Under the pieces are notes generated by a model, which saw nothing but the letters and a program-made list of their open reading frames with translations, had not been told where the DNA came from and did no database searches. A stretch of DNA of 64,000 bases from Polychytrium aggregatum. Taxonomy: Eukaryota > Chytridiomycota > Chytridiomycetes > Polychytriales. Positions 1-10,903 of the stretch are shown in pieces. The position numbers were made by a program, and so were the translations under genes. Location of the stretch: contig NW_026516216.1 in the NCBI RefSeq assembly GCF_025602895.1, positions 806,001-870,000 of the forward strand, read 5' to 3'. The number at the start of each line of letters is the position of its first letter. Positions within the stretch are counted from its first letter, which is position 1.

Positions 1-131
1 GGCCGAAGGCCCAGCCAAGACCGACGGCGAGCCGGGGGGGGGGCAAGGCACGCATGCCAAAGTGCGGGCGGTGCATTGTTTATTGAGACGGCGCACAAGG
101 ATCCCGACCACGCTCATCGAGGAGCTCTGGA

Positions 132-3100
132 TCACATTTTGGAGTCGAACCACGGGCCCTCCACCGGCCGAATGCCAGGCGTGTTTTGGCGGATATAGAA
201 TAGAATGTACGCCGCGTTGGACTGAACGGGGCAGCAGGAACAAACACAATCGTGGACACGGCGTCAGAGACATGGTATCGCTCTTGTGCTGCGTCTGCTG
301 TGTCTGCTGTGTCTGATGCGTCTGCTGCGTCTGCGACACCCACCTGGACGACGCTTTCGTTGCTGTTGCTGATTGTCGAGTCGTCAAAGAGATACCAGTT
401 CTTTTGCTGATTCTTCACATAGGCCGTGTAGTGTCCTCCGTTCAAGCCACCCATATGGTTCTGGCCGTTCGACGATGGAGACATTCGTTAGTGAGCTCGT
501 TAGCAGCGCAACGGTGGAGATTGCACGGCGGCGCCGCGAACGCGCCGCCCTTTCAATCAGAGCGGCTGCATAGAGTCTAGATTAACCAGGCGGAAGAAAC
601 TCACAGAAACTGCAAATAGATCGTATTTGTACGGTATTATCTGCCCTCTCGGACCGGTGTAGCTCCAGGAAGGCATGTAGCTGGTCAAATCCAGAGACCT
701 GCCGATAGTAAAACCAAGTCGTCAGTCGCATTGTTGTGAACCGCTCCCAGAATGCGGGTTGCCGAATACGCACGCGATATTAAATTCGACATAAGTTTCA
801 ATCTTGTTGCGGAATGGGCCTTCTTGGTAAAAGCGCTTCAGGTGGATCAGGAGAATGACAGGCAGTTTGGTGATCTCAAGCCTCTTGGTTGCCTTACGGG
901 CGACCTTACACTTGGGACAATGCCTTTGGCGACGCAAATCCGGGGAGGTCAGCAGCGAGTTGAGTGTGCCCAACGGTGCCCCGCAGCAAAGCGGCCCTAG
1001 AGGCTGCAAAGGGCTGAAGATGGGCTCTTGGACAATAACGATCGAGATGGGCTGCCGATTCTGCGGGTACCAAAGCAATCATCAGCCCTTTCGCCCACGC
1101 ACTCACCATCGATCGTCGCCATCCAGGGTCTCCTCTTCCACGAACTTGTCCAGACAAGCCCGCAGTCCAACAGCTGTCACTTTGCCATGCTTGCTTCCCG
1201 TTGCAGGAATAGGAACACTCAGGTACATGAACGGGTTGAATGTGGTCGATGTCTGTTGAAACACAAGTGCCGCCCGAGAAGTCCGATCGAATTAGTCAGC
1301 AGACACAAGCGCAAGGCAGTGTGTCGGCGGCGAGTCCTCTGGCACCAGCGGACGGGTGCCTACCTTGCCACATGCGAGACAGGTCAGAGTTGATTTGAGC
1401 TGTCCTTGAAATAGGTCGACGATGACGGACCAGTTTTGCTCTTTGTACAGCGCCCACGACTTTTGGGCAAGAATCTATGCAGCCGACACGGTGAGTCAAG
1501 GGCACACGGCTATAGTCCTGATTCGGTGCGCAAGCTCTGCAAGATGAGCTTACGTGTTCCGGAATCGTCCCATCATCCTCGATCGACTTGGGCGGGGGCT
1601 TGGAGCCAATGCGAGCAACGTTCAGATCCTCGTGCAAACGATCGAGAAGATTTGCCAGGAATTCTTGGCTGTCGTGTTGCTCGTCTCCTTGGAACTGCGA
1701 AACGTACTGGCCAATTGTTTTCTAGAGCCAGGGACCCACGTCAGTCTCATCCAAACAGCCAGCGATGGACATAGTGCAGGCTCACCTTGAAGAGAAAGGG
1801 CGAGATGACGGTTTGCTCATTGGACCAAATGGACTTGATAAGTTCGGCGTATCGGTTGGCCAAGTTTCCTTGTGTGCCCAGTCGATTTGAACAGTTCAAA
1901 AATCGACGGAAGCTTCCGTCTGAGCACGATAGGGAGCACGATAGAGGGCACGATAGAGGGCACGTGAGTATCAACCACCACGGCCGCAACATTGGAACGC
2001 ATGCGGATGGCACTATAGATCACATGCGGCAGGCTACGGTCGAGCAAGCGATGCAGACAGTGGATCAATCGGCATAAGCAGACACAAATGAAGCCTGAGT
2101 GGGCCCCTACCAAGGAAAAATCTGGAAAGTGGGACGGTGCCGCTCAAACACTGGATGATCGAGTTCATGTAGCACGTATTGCCCATGTTCTTCAAACCGA
2201 CAAGCCCAATGTTTTGGTTCATCTGTGAAAACAGTGCAACTTCACCACCCATCGGAACAATGACGGCAGTATCGGTTGCCGAGCTGGTCGTGAAATTTGC
2301 AGGCTTCTTGGGGATCGGTGGTGGGAAATAGAGAGTCGTCGATGGCGAGGGCGAGGATGCTCGTGTTGGCAACGATATTCTGGGAACGATCTGGTCTTGC
2401 CCCTGAAGACGCTGTTGGATTTGAAGAGGCTTGGGCGGAATCAGGGGCGGATGCTGTGTGGCAGACGGCTGGAGGAGCGTCGAGATGGGCGGCGTCGAAA
2501 CCTGTGGCACGGGATGAAGAATCGCTTGGGGAGCTCCTGGTTGAGCCAGACTCGGAAGGTTGGAGGCGGAGCTATTCGCAGACACAGATTGGGAGTGCGT
2601 CGATGCCAACATCTGGATATTCTGAATTTGATGCTGCGTATGCATCAGGTTCTGTTGGGCCATATGCCGATTCTGCATTGCCTGTTGGTCGAGCTGCTGC
2701 TGGAGCAAGTCCGAATTGATGCTGGCGAGCGAATTGCTTGGTGGAAGCAAGTTGGTCGAATCTGCCAGCGGGTAGCTTGATTGACCGGCAAGAGTCTTGG
2801 GGAGCAAGGGCGGTGGCGTGGATTGCGGCGACAGCCCCAGCGGAGCATTTGGCGAGCCGGCAACAGACATTGGAAGGGTAGGGTAGGCGCCATACTGGGC
2901 ACTATAGGCATAGGTGCTGGGGTTGACGTGCGCAGTGGAGAGACTTGTCAGCGAACCAAAATTATAGAATGCATTGTCAAACATCGTCGGCTGCGTTGGG
3001 ATCGGACCGGGCTGAGCCTGGACATGGCCAGGGCCCAGTCCCGAGGGAAACGTGTTTGGCGGTGAGATAGCGAATTGCAGGCCCTGGACAGTTTGAGCAC

Positions 3101-5269
3101 TTTGGACAGGGATCGCCGGTTGCAGGGAAGTGTATCCGTTCTGGAAGTTTGGCCAGGGACGAATGTTCAGTGGCAAGTCAGCCTCGACAGGCGATAGGCC
3201 CACAGTGTACGCGGCAGTTCGGTGCGGACACGGCTTCGAAAACGCACGTACCATGCGAAGTTCTGGGGCGCGGGTGGAAGTGTTGGAGCCTGCTTCTCCA
3301 TATTCGATCCACTGTGCGCTGTCACCTGCAGGGAGCTCATGCATAATAAATGAATTCCAAGCCTGGAATCCGCCATCGAGTAGAATTGGTGGTTGCTTCA
3401 GGGTCTTGTCAAACTCCATCTCGTGGATCAGTCGCATAAATTTGCGCAAAATTCCGGCCGGGCTGTTGGCTGTCGAGGCCCCGTCATGATAAATCATAAT
3501 GTCAAACTCGTTTCGTCGGTAGAATAGACTCTTCGCCTCGGCATCGTGTCCAAGCGATGCCAGATGCTCTTCAAGATCCCGTGCGGACTCGCTTGAAACG
3601 CAGGTGGTAGAGGTGGTGTTGATATCAGCGACGGCACGCATCCGTGAAGCCACAGCGATCAACGCTCCCGCCCGAAAAACTTCATTTTCACTATTATACC
3701 TGATTTCCACGGACCCTGGCTCAATCAAAACAATGCCACCGGGCGGCTTTCCATCGCTCCGGCTCACCCGTGGCCAGCGGATATGTCCATCAACAAATTC
3801 TTCAGTAGGACGGATATCCACGACAATCACGCGGCTTTTTCCTGTGCCTGCTTGAGTCAACCCTCGGTACAGGTCCTGCGCTGAAATACGCGGATACTGG
3901 CTTTGGATGGGAGCCGTCGACACCGGCCGGGGCTGGGGCTGGGCGCTGGTGAGAGCCGGCCGATATCCTGGAGCGGCAGCGGACTTGAGAGATGCTGCGC
4001 TGCTGGATGCATATTGTGGGACCAAAGGAACATGTGATGGCAGGGGTGGGGTGTTGGACGGCACTAAAGGCACGCTGGAATATGCAGCAGGTACCAAAGG
4101 CACGCTGGAATACGCAGCAGGTACTATAGGCGCACCGGAATACGCAGCGGACCGGATCGATGCCGATGGGCTGAGCTGGGGGTTGGCTGTGGCTGGAGTC
4201 GAGGCTGCAGGTATTGCAGCGGCCACATTTGAGGTCAAAGCAATGCTGGCTCCATGGCTCGCCGGGGATGATACTGGTTGGGCCGGGGTGGCTGTCTGCG
4301 AGCCAGAAGCAGAGCTGGCCGAGATGCTGGTTCGTGCTGTGGGTCCTGATCCGGTGGCATTCTTCTCGATCATCCTGGGCGACGATAGCAAGACAATAAC
4401 ACTCAGTGCACTCAGTCGGCGTGCTCGATGATCATCTGTATCCATGAGCTATTCCGTGGGCTGCTCTTGAGGCAGTCGAGCCAAACTTACGCTTTTACTT
4501 CAGGCTTGAGTTGCTCGAGCAGCGTTAGAGCCCCACCGATACGCTGGTGGCAACGGTAGAATGAAACGGTTATTGCAATTCTTTCTACGCACTTCAAACG
4601 AGAGTAGCGATAGAGTGCTTGGAGAGCATCACCCGATGTGGTTCGACGAATAATCAGAGGGGGGGGGAAGGACGCCTACCTTGTACAAATCTGCAACGCT
4701 TGCATCCTGTTTGTAATCCTTCCCTTTTGGCAGCACTTTGGTGAACACTCTATTGGATGAGCAGGTGAGCCGAGGTTCGTGTCCGAGGTCAGCAAGGGTT
4801 TTGTAGGGCTCCGCGGCGGTCTCATTTCTGTCTCAGACACTGGTGGAGGGAGGAGGGCAGCGCAAGCACAGTGCGTCGGGGATGTAGGGCAGACCCTTGC
4901 AACTCATCCATCATCGTACATAACGCTTCGGTAGAGGAGGATATACGCATCGAGATATTCGCCCTTCTCGGAAGCCGCCTGGCCCTGCAAGCAGCATATA
5001 GTTAGCTCGACAGATCGATGTAGCAAATGCAATCAACACCCGGCTCTCGTAGCGGAAAGTCTGGCGACCGCCACGGGTTTGCATAAATATCAGCGAGGTG
5101 CTGCAGGGCAGCAGATTTCCGCATCGGTCCAATCCGAGGTAGCACCCACTTCATTGAGGAGAGATATAACGGTCCTCTGAATGAATTTGGCCTGGTAATT
5201 CTTTGCAACGAGCTCCTGCGCTTCCTTGTCCAGACCATGGTGGATTTCGTCGAGAGATTTGCTTGTCAT
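132..5269 (-). CDS. Ubiquitin carboxyl-terminal hydrolase, USP8/Doa4 type (USP8-dimer + rhodanese + USP)
   Basis: Cysteine protease that removes ubiquitin; Doa4 and USP8 act at endosomes. The N-terminal helical USP8-dimer region is spread over small exons at about 4690-5269 (KGEYLDAYILLYRS, then TKVLPKGKDYKQD). Its short exons join in frame, which supports the ATG at 5269. A large exon (about 2130-4445) carries a Ser/Ala/Pro-rich linker, a rhodanese-like domain (VIVVDIRPTEEFVDGHI) and the catalytic Cys box (GLKNMGNTCYMNSIIQC). Later exons add CLACGK and CPKC zinc-ribbon pairs, KLPVILLIHLKRF, and the His box (GGLNGGHYTAYVKN) with the downstream WYLFDD aspartates. The final exon, 132-221, gives SNAAYILFY, the usual USP ending. 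All catalytic residues are visible. The rhodanese active-site loop was not resolved, so that domain may be non-catalytic. Exon edges in the middle of the gene are approximate. Confidence 0.9.
222..343 (-). repeat. Trinucleotide-rich tandem repeat inside the last intron of the USP gene
   Basis: The last intron of the deubiquitinase runs from a GTGGGT donor at 343 to a CAG acceptor at 222. It contains a degenerate 9-bp array (units like GCAGACGCA and GCAGACACA, about 289-335). Reading through the intron stays open, giving an Ala/Asp-rich peptide, but splicing gives the conserved USP C-terminus, so I treat the array as intronic. Confidence 0.7.
4069..4150 (-). repeat. 30-bp in-frame coding repeat in the USP linker
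   Basis: Nearly three copies of a 30-bp unit lie in the large USP exon. They encode a ten-residue repeat (AAYSSVPLVP, with one AAYSGAPIVP variant) in the low-complexity linker before the rhodanese domain. The length is a multiple of three, so copy-number change keeps the frame. Confidence 0.85.
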
Positions 5270-5746
5270 GTTTGTCGACCCAGGGCTGGGATGCGGCGAA
5301 TGGCTGGCGGAGCTGGAGAGACCAAATGGATGGGCTGGTGCTCTAGCCTTGCTGGTGGTCGATCTGGCGTTGCTTGGGACGGTCGGGGGGCGGCTGGTCT
5401 GGAGCGTTGCTGGCCGGAGCTCACAGATACCGTCGCTGGCGGGAGCGGCTCGGTTTCTTGGCGGCGCTTCTTCGGACCAGGATTGTTCCGCCGCACTCGA
5501 GCCGGGTCGAGCCGGGTCGAGTGCTGGAATGCGACCAAGCACATCGCCGTGAGACCCATCAGCGAATCTCAACGCCGCGACCGTCGCAGAGAGGAATCGG
5601 CTTTGAGCCATGCGGTTTAATGTGGAAAATCAAACGTCTATATTCTTGTGCACAAGCGCGGGCACCGGCACCAGCGAGCCATGCGGGTTGCCGACATCCC
5701 ACTCGCACACTTGCCCAGATCGCCAGCGAACAGAGGTGCGGACGCT
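5270..5746. other. Intergenic region upstream of the USP gene
   Basis: The region is GC-rich and lies between the USP start and the end of the membrane-protein gene on the same strand. The minus-strand frame remains open above the chosen USP ATG with a Pro/Ser/Ala-rich reading, so an N-terminal extension starting near 5611 cannot be excluded. Two adjacent copies of GAGCCGGGTC occur near 5500-5520. No other feature was seen. Confidence 0.5.
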
Positions 5747-7014
5747 CTATTCGCATCCGCAATAGTACTTCATAAACACCTCCCAGTCCAGCTTGCCACG
5801 GACAATCTCGGAAGTCGGATCCTCGTTTCGAGCAAGGCTGTCGAGGGCCTCTTGAATGAGTCTCTCGTTTTGGAAGAGCACAAGCGAACAAGAAATGCCC
5901 TTGCAGATATAGATTGCTGCCAGCATGGTGGCCCCGAGCGTCGGTGTCTCGGGAAATAGATGTACCATGCCCACCAGCGGAAGCGACAGGAGGGCGATAA
6001 GCAGCACCGTAGATTCAAAGGAAGACCTGATGGTGTCGAGGGTGCGATACATCAGCAGATTGGCTCATAGTCGCGATCGACACCCACTCATTCCGACCGG
6101 CGGCTTGCTCAGAATGGAGCCCAAAATTATGTATACGCCATACCAGGCAGCGGTCCAGCGACAGGACGAGGTCTTGGATTTGTAGAGACATCGGGATAGG
6201 ACCGACATGACAACGAGCTCGACGTAGACCGCATACAGCAGCGGTGCAAAGGGATCAATCATTACACCGCTTACGGTAAACATATAGTACAGGAACAAAA
6301 GGGCTGAGAGGAAACGGATTGTGGACAAGTGAGCAGTTTGTAGGCATGCTGCAGCAGTCAACTCGACAGAGGGGTAGCGAAGCGCCTTGTCAGAAATGCA
6401 CATCCGATACATACAGTATATGAGAATGACGATGCCGACGCACGTAAGGCTGATCAGGTACCAGACAAAGGGCGTGCGCCAGGCCGAAGATGGTTTGTTG
6501 AACTTGTCAAATCCAACGACAATGGGAACCATCGTCACGAAGGAAAGTCCGATGAGACCGAACCACCTGGAAACAAGCGTTTGGGAGGCATCAATTCCGT
6601 GGCCCCATCCGATCACGATATCGACAGCAGCCACTTGCATGGGAACCTGCAGCCCAGAGCCTTCTCGATTCGTGGCAACTCACACAAAAAATGGTGGTAT
6701 TGGCTCCAAGAGGCCACACTGCACAACCATGTGGATAACAATTGAAAAGAGCAGTCCCTGAGATCCGTCGATCAACGACTGCAACAGATAGACGCGCCGA
6801 TGGAACTCTGGGTTTGGGAAGAATGGGTGGTGGTGATCAGCAAGAGCCGTGGGCGATCCGTTGCGCGTTTGCTGGAGAGGGGCTTGCAGCAGCGCAGGCG
6901 GATTCAGCACACACCTCGACTAATGAGATGGCAGGGAATAATGCCGATATCGATTTTGATGTCCTTGGATTCCATATCAGGGACACTGAGCTTTTCATCA
7001 GGCGTTGGTGGCAT
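5747..7014 (-). CDS. Multi-pass membrane protein, family not recognised
   Basis: The model has about four exons. It opens with ATG at 7014 (MPPTPDEKLSVPDMESK, a short polar N-tail). A helix-rich exon follows at about 6680-6880 (GLLFSIVIHMVVQCG), then a long exon at about 6090-6655 with several hydrophobic segments (WFGLIGLSFVTMVPIVVGF, FVWYLISLTCVGIVILIYC, FLSALLFLYYMFTVSGVMI). The last exon, about 5747-6030, has two more (TVLLIALLSLPLVGMVHLF and LGATMLAAIYICKGISC). This suggests roughly six to eight membrane spans, as in receptors or transporters, but no diagnostic motif is visible. Splice sites such as GTGAGT near 6685 support the joins. Confidence 0.7.
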
Positions 7015-8032
7015 GGCGAGCAGAGATAATGCGATAGAGCGCTGCAATGACAAGTCTGGCGGAGGCTGTTATGAGCTCAGATGGATCCGGACGAGTAGAC
7101 TCAGCCAGCGGTCTACGACCAAGGGAAATACGACCTCGAGCACGCATGCTTTCTGACAGCGTCCTTGTCGCGGCACCGGCTTGTTGATCTTACCAGGAGA
7201 GGATATCGGAATGAACAACTCGTGCGCCCTGCAGAGCTTGGCGATCCCCCCCCCTTCCGGACATCGTTTGAATATATAGGCAAACAGGATGAGCCCGCCC
7301 ATTCTCTGAGGCAGCAGCGGAAGCGCATCGATCCGGACGTGACGAACAGCGCTGATCCTAGCAACGATCGATTGCGGGGCCTGTTGGCGCGCTCGGTTGT
7401 TTGGCCGCCAACGAGGATGCCGTCCAGGGCTCCGATCCCTGAGACAACAACGGCAGGCCAGCCCCCGGCTGCTTCGTCTCAAGGAGAGGGACACTTGGTC
7501 ATCGCTCGCCAAGGACAGCCCGCTCGCCAAAGCGGCGCTGGGTATTCCGGCGGAGCTGATACTCCTCGTTACGGCGTTTGGGGCAACGACCACTTCTCCG
7601 GATCATGAATCCGCATGTCGCAGCGAGAAGTTGCATCGTTGACTCCCACGACTCCACCCAGTGGGTGGAGTTGGTGCATCCCATCCAAAGCCGCGGTGCC
7701 AATGCTACCCAAGTGTTGCGATATTCTCTCTGTTACATTTGCGCGGGCGATCGGGGTAACTGTGGTGATTTTGACCCTTGTGGCGCCCCTTTCATGCAGA
7801 AAAGATGCCGCTATATCGAGATCAAACACAGTGATACAAAAATATGCGAAGATGCGAGCGGTGCAATTTAAAGATGCTGGTCTCTTCCTCAACTGTTTCA
7901 GACAGGGCAAGGAACCGATACGGGACGTGGGTGGTGTCAAGAAACACAGGGAGGGGGTCGGTGAGCGGGAGGGAGCGGGCACACGGCTGCCACGATAGAG
8001 CCCAAGCCAATGCAAGGGCACGACAGCGGCGC
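7015..8032. other. Gap of about 1 kb without a convincing gene
   Basis: The stretch lies between the start of the membrane-protein gene and the end of TIM50. A minus-strand open frame (7569-8021) and a plus-strand one (7165-7608) are present, but neither shows a recognisable domain or clean splice signals. It probably holds the promoter of the membrane-protein gene and the TIM50 3' region. An unrecognised short gene is possible. Confidence 0.4.
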
Positions 8033-10214
8033 TCAGTTGCCTTGCTGCGGCTGACCAGGCATCGGCACAGAGCCGGACAGATAGTCAAAGAACTTGTAGT
8101 TGCCGTCTTTCAGCTTCTCCATGTGCTCGTTCATCTGCTTCTCCTGTTCCTTCATAGCATCGGCAAGCTGCTTCTCCATCTCGACCTTGTCCTTCTCGAA
8201 GGCCTGGCGCTCCTGCTTGGCCAACATTTCGATCTGACTGATGACATTTGGTGTGGTCTGGGGCGTGAACGAGCGTCCAAAGAGAGCGGCCGTGACTCCG
8301 CTGATCCCTGAGGCGGGGGGAGGAGGGAGAAGCTTGTCGAATTCGCCGCGCATCCACTCCTTGTGGGCCGACCAGGCATCGCCAATATTGCTGGGTCCCG
8401 CAGCGCGGATCTGCTTCAAAAGGGGTCTAAGGTCCTCGATCTGAAGCATCATGCCCAGGAAAGCGAGCTCTGCGGAGGCATTGAAGGCTATGGTCAATGA
8501 AGGCCGTGCCACTGGTAGCGACCGGGAAGTGCATGCCTGGGCCTCTGACCGGCTTGGCTGTTCCGCTCTCGGATTTCGACAGCGGCCGACATGGCACGGG
8601 CGGAGGTGCACAGAGAAGACGTCAAGCAGGAAAGCTCACCGTCAAGGAAAGCCGACAATTTCCTGAGCTCATCATCACCCTTCTCGCCATTCCATTTTTG
8701 GAGGGGCATGCCGTTTTCAGGCTGGAGTTGGTAGGCGCTTGGGTTGATATCAACAATGATACACTTTTTCGGATCGCGGTTGGTGACACTCAGATCCTTG
8801 ACATACTCGGTGCCAATAGAGGTGGTTGCATCCCGATAGAGGCGATAACAAGCAAAGCGATAGGGATCGAGGGCTTGGATGATCGGATCGCCGACCTAAG
8901 CCAGACAACGGCAAGGCGCAAGTACCGAGAACGAACAAAGCAGCGTGGTGGATCGAGACGGTCAAACAATGCCACGGCGCAAGGAACGATAGTGTGCGAG
9001 AGCGACCGTGAATTGACGCCAAGCCAGAGGGGTGGCATGTGGGTCATATATCTGGCGCAGGACTCGAGTGACGGCGGCAAAGGACACCATGCAGCCACAA
9101 CACGCAACAAATCATCGCGGAACTTACATAGTTGAGAGAGTCGGTCCAGATGACAACTTCGTAGAAGCGAGAAAGATAGGCCAGGAGATCCTTGGCACCA
9201 GGACGGATAGCAACCTTCCAGCCCACGGATTTCTATCGTACATGTCATGACCGGGCCGGTAAAAAAAACGGCATGCAAGTCAGAAAGCGAGCGGCGTGAG
9301 TTGGCTTTGTGGCCTCTCGGATCCGACGGATCCAATAGTGTCAGCATCAGAGGCACACATTGCTGGTTCGGACAGCTGTGCACAACCATACATACATCGA
9401 AAACGGGATGGACGAGAGAGTCATTGAGCTCGATGAAGAGGGTGTACGGGCGACCGTATGGCTCGGGCAGCGGGTCCGGAAGGAACTTTTTGCTCTCGTC
9501 GGGTCTGATCGTGAGGCTGGCTTTGTTGGTGGTGCTGATGCCGAGAGTTCGCAAGACCCTCTGGTGGTGGGTATCATCGGGGTGGTTAGGGTCCTTGTCG
9601 ATGCCTAAGAAAGATCGGACCGACGAGTATTAGTCGGTGCTCGATAGCAAGACACGCGAACTATGTGCTCTGCGGCATTGTCGATCGGCCACCAGGAGCA
9701 CCACAGAGGGCGATGCCTTACCCAGCAAGATGTACGTTCCGATGGCACTGGTGATGACAGCGAGGGACATGGAGTTGTAGAATTTGGCATTTCTCTTTTT
9801 CTCGGATGCTTCAAAGGCCTTGCGCTTGATGCGAAGCTCCTCAAGCTGCTCGTCGGTCAGCTCTTGCTCGCTCTCCTGCTGGTCAAAGGTGGCTGGACGC
9901 TGTGTGGCTTTGGGCTGAGCTCCAGCATCGGCCGCAGCAGCATTCGCGGCGGACGACTGCTGCTGCGACTCAGTGTTCATGGCTTTCTTCTGTTCGCGGA
10001 GGCGCTGGGCGGCCAAGGCTTGCGAGAATAGATCAGATCCATCGGTAACGGGGGGTTGCTGTGGGCCGGGTTTGTCGCCGTTTTGGGTTGCGAAAGCTCG
10101 GGCGGGGCGAACAAGCGCAGCCCGGACAGGGAGCGAGGCCAGAGGATTGCTGGGGCGGAGGAGCGGGCAGCCGAGAAGGGCCCTGGATCTCAGGAGCACT
10201 CGGTGAGAGGCCAT
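8033..10214 (-). CDS. TIM50: Mitochondrial import inner-membrane translocase subunit Tim50
   Basis: Tim50 is the TIM23-complex receptor that takes presequence proteins arriving from the outer membrane. The first exon starts at 10214 with an Arg-rich mitochondrial presequence (MASHRVLLRSRALLG...). It also has a Gln/Ala-rich stretch and one membrane span (SLAVITSAIGTYILLGKAS). Downstream exons give the FCP1/NIF-like domain: LPDPLPEPYGRPYTLFIELN, GWKVAIRPGAKDLLAYLSRF, FYEVVIWTDSLNYV, YRDATTSIGTEYVKDLS and LQPENGMPLQKWNGEKGD. The usual DxD phosphatase motif reads LNDSLVH, so the fold is a pseudo-phosphatase, as expected for Tim50. The C-terminal exon encodes a charged coiled coil (KDKVEMEKQLADAMKEQ). 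It lies downstream of ESF2 on the same strand. Confidence 0.93.
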
Positions 10215-10406
10215 GGTGCGGGTGGGTGTCGCTGGGAAGTAGCCAAAGACGCAAGACAGACAGTCCCAGAACAGATCGCCTCGGGGCGCAGGAACGAGAG
10301 TCGCCAGCCAGATCGCGACCGCAAGGACAAATTTTTTTCCAGGGCGTTCTGTGGCGGCGCCGGGCGGTTCTGTGCTGCCTGCGTATGCCTTTGGGCTGCT
10401 TGAACA

Positions 10407-10487
10407 GCAAGATTGAAACCTCGCTCATGGACGGCAAGATTGAGACCTCGCTCAAGGACGGCAAGATTGAGACCTCGCTCATGGACG
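10407..10487. repeat. 27-bp minisatellite, three copies
   Basis: Three head-to-tail copies of a 27-bp unit start at 10407, 10434 and 10461 and differ by one or two bases. The unit is a multiple of three and reads as KIETSLMDG on the plus strand or as a SEVSILP-type repeat on the minus strand. It sits in what appears to be non-coding DNA upstream of TIM50. Confidence 0.9.
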
Positions 10488-10622
10488 GCAGCCAGCCCGC
10501 ATGCCGCGGTCATTCGACAGCGCTGGAACCACGGCTCCACGAAGGTGAGCAGCAGTTCGCGCCAACACCCCGGACTATGTTGATACCAAGACATTTGGAG
10601 CTGTCCGAATGGCCGATTGCAT

Positions 10623-10647
10623 ACATTACATTACATTACATTACATT
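10623..10647. repeat. ACATT pentanucleotide repeat, five copies
   Basis: Five perfect ACATT units lie in the ESF2-TIM50 intergenic region. Confidence 0.9.
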
Positions 10648-10903
10648 GCAATGCCAGCGCCTCGCAACACACGATATCGATGTGCCTGCCAATCATCGCC
10701 ACAGGAGATCGGCCAGATGTATTCGAGGGCGTATTCACCGAACCAACGAGCACCACTCGATTGCTAACCAAGACGGGAAACAATCGCACGGCCGAGATCA
10801 TGCGATCCGCAGAGTATCCGCCTCGGGCCAGTTGCTTGCTGCAATCGGGTTGAAAGAAGCTTCCCAAAACAGGCACTGCTCGGACCTGCTTTGCTGTAAC
10901 GAG

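Larger units (their letters stand above)
10215..10903. other. Intergenic region between ESF2 and TIM50
   Basis: This region contains the TIM50 promoter, with an A/T block (AAATTTTTTT) near 10329, and the ESF2 3' region. Two tandem repeats are listed separately. No gene with recognisable features was found. An open plus-strand frame crosses the repeats but has no family resemblance. Confidence 0.5.

Noticed and set aside
3907-4431. Plus-strand Gly/Thr repeat ORF opposite the USP linker.
   Set aside because: It mirrors the 30-bp coding repeat of the deubiquitinase exon and lacks independent features.
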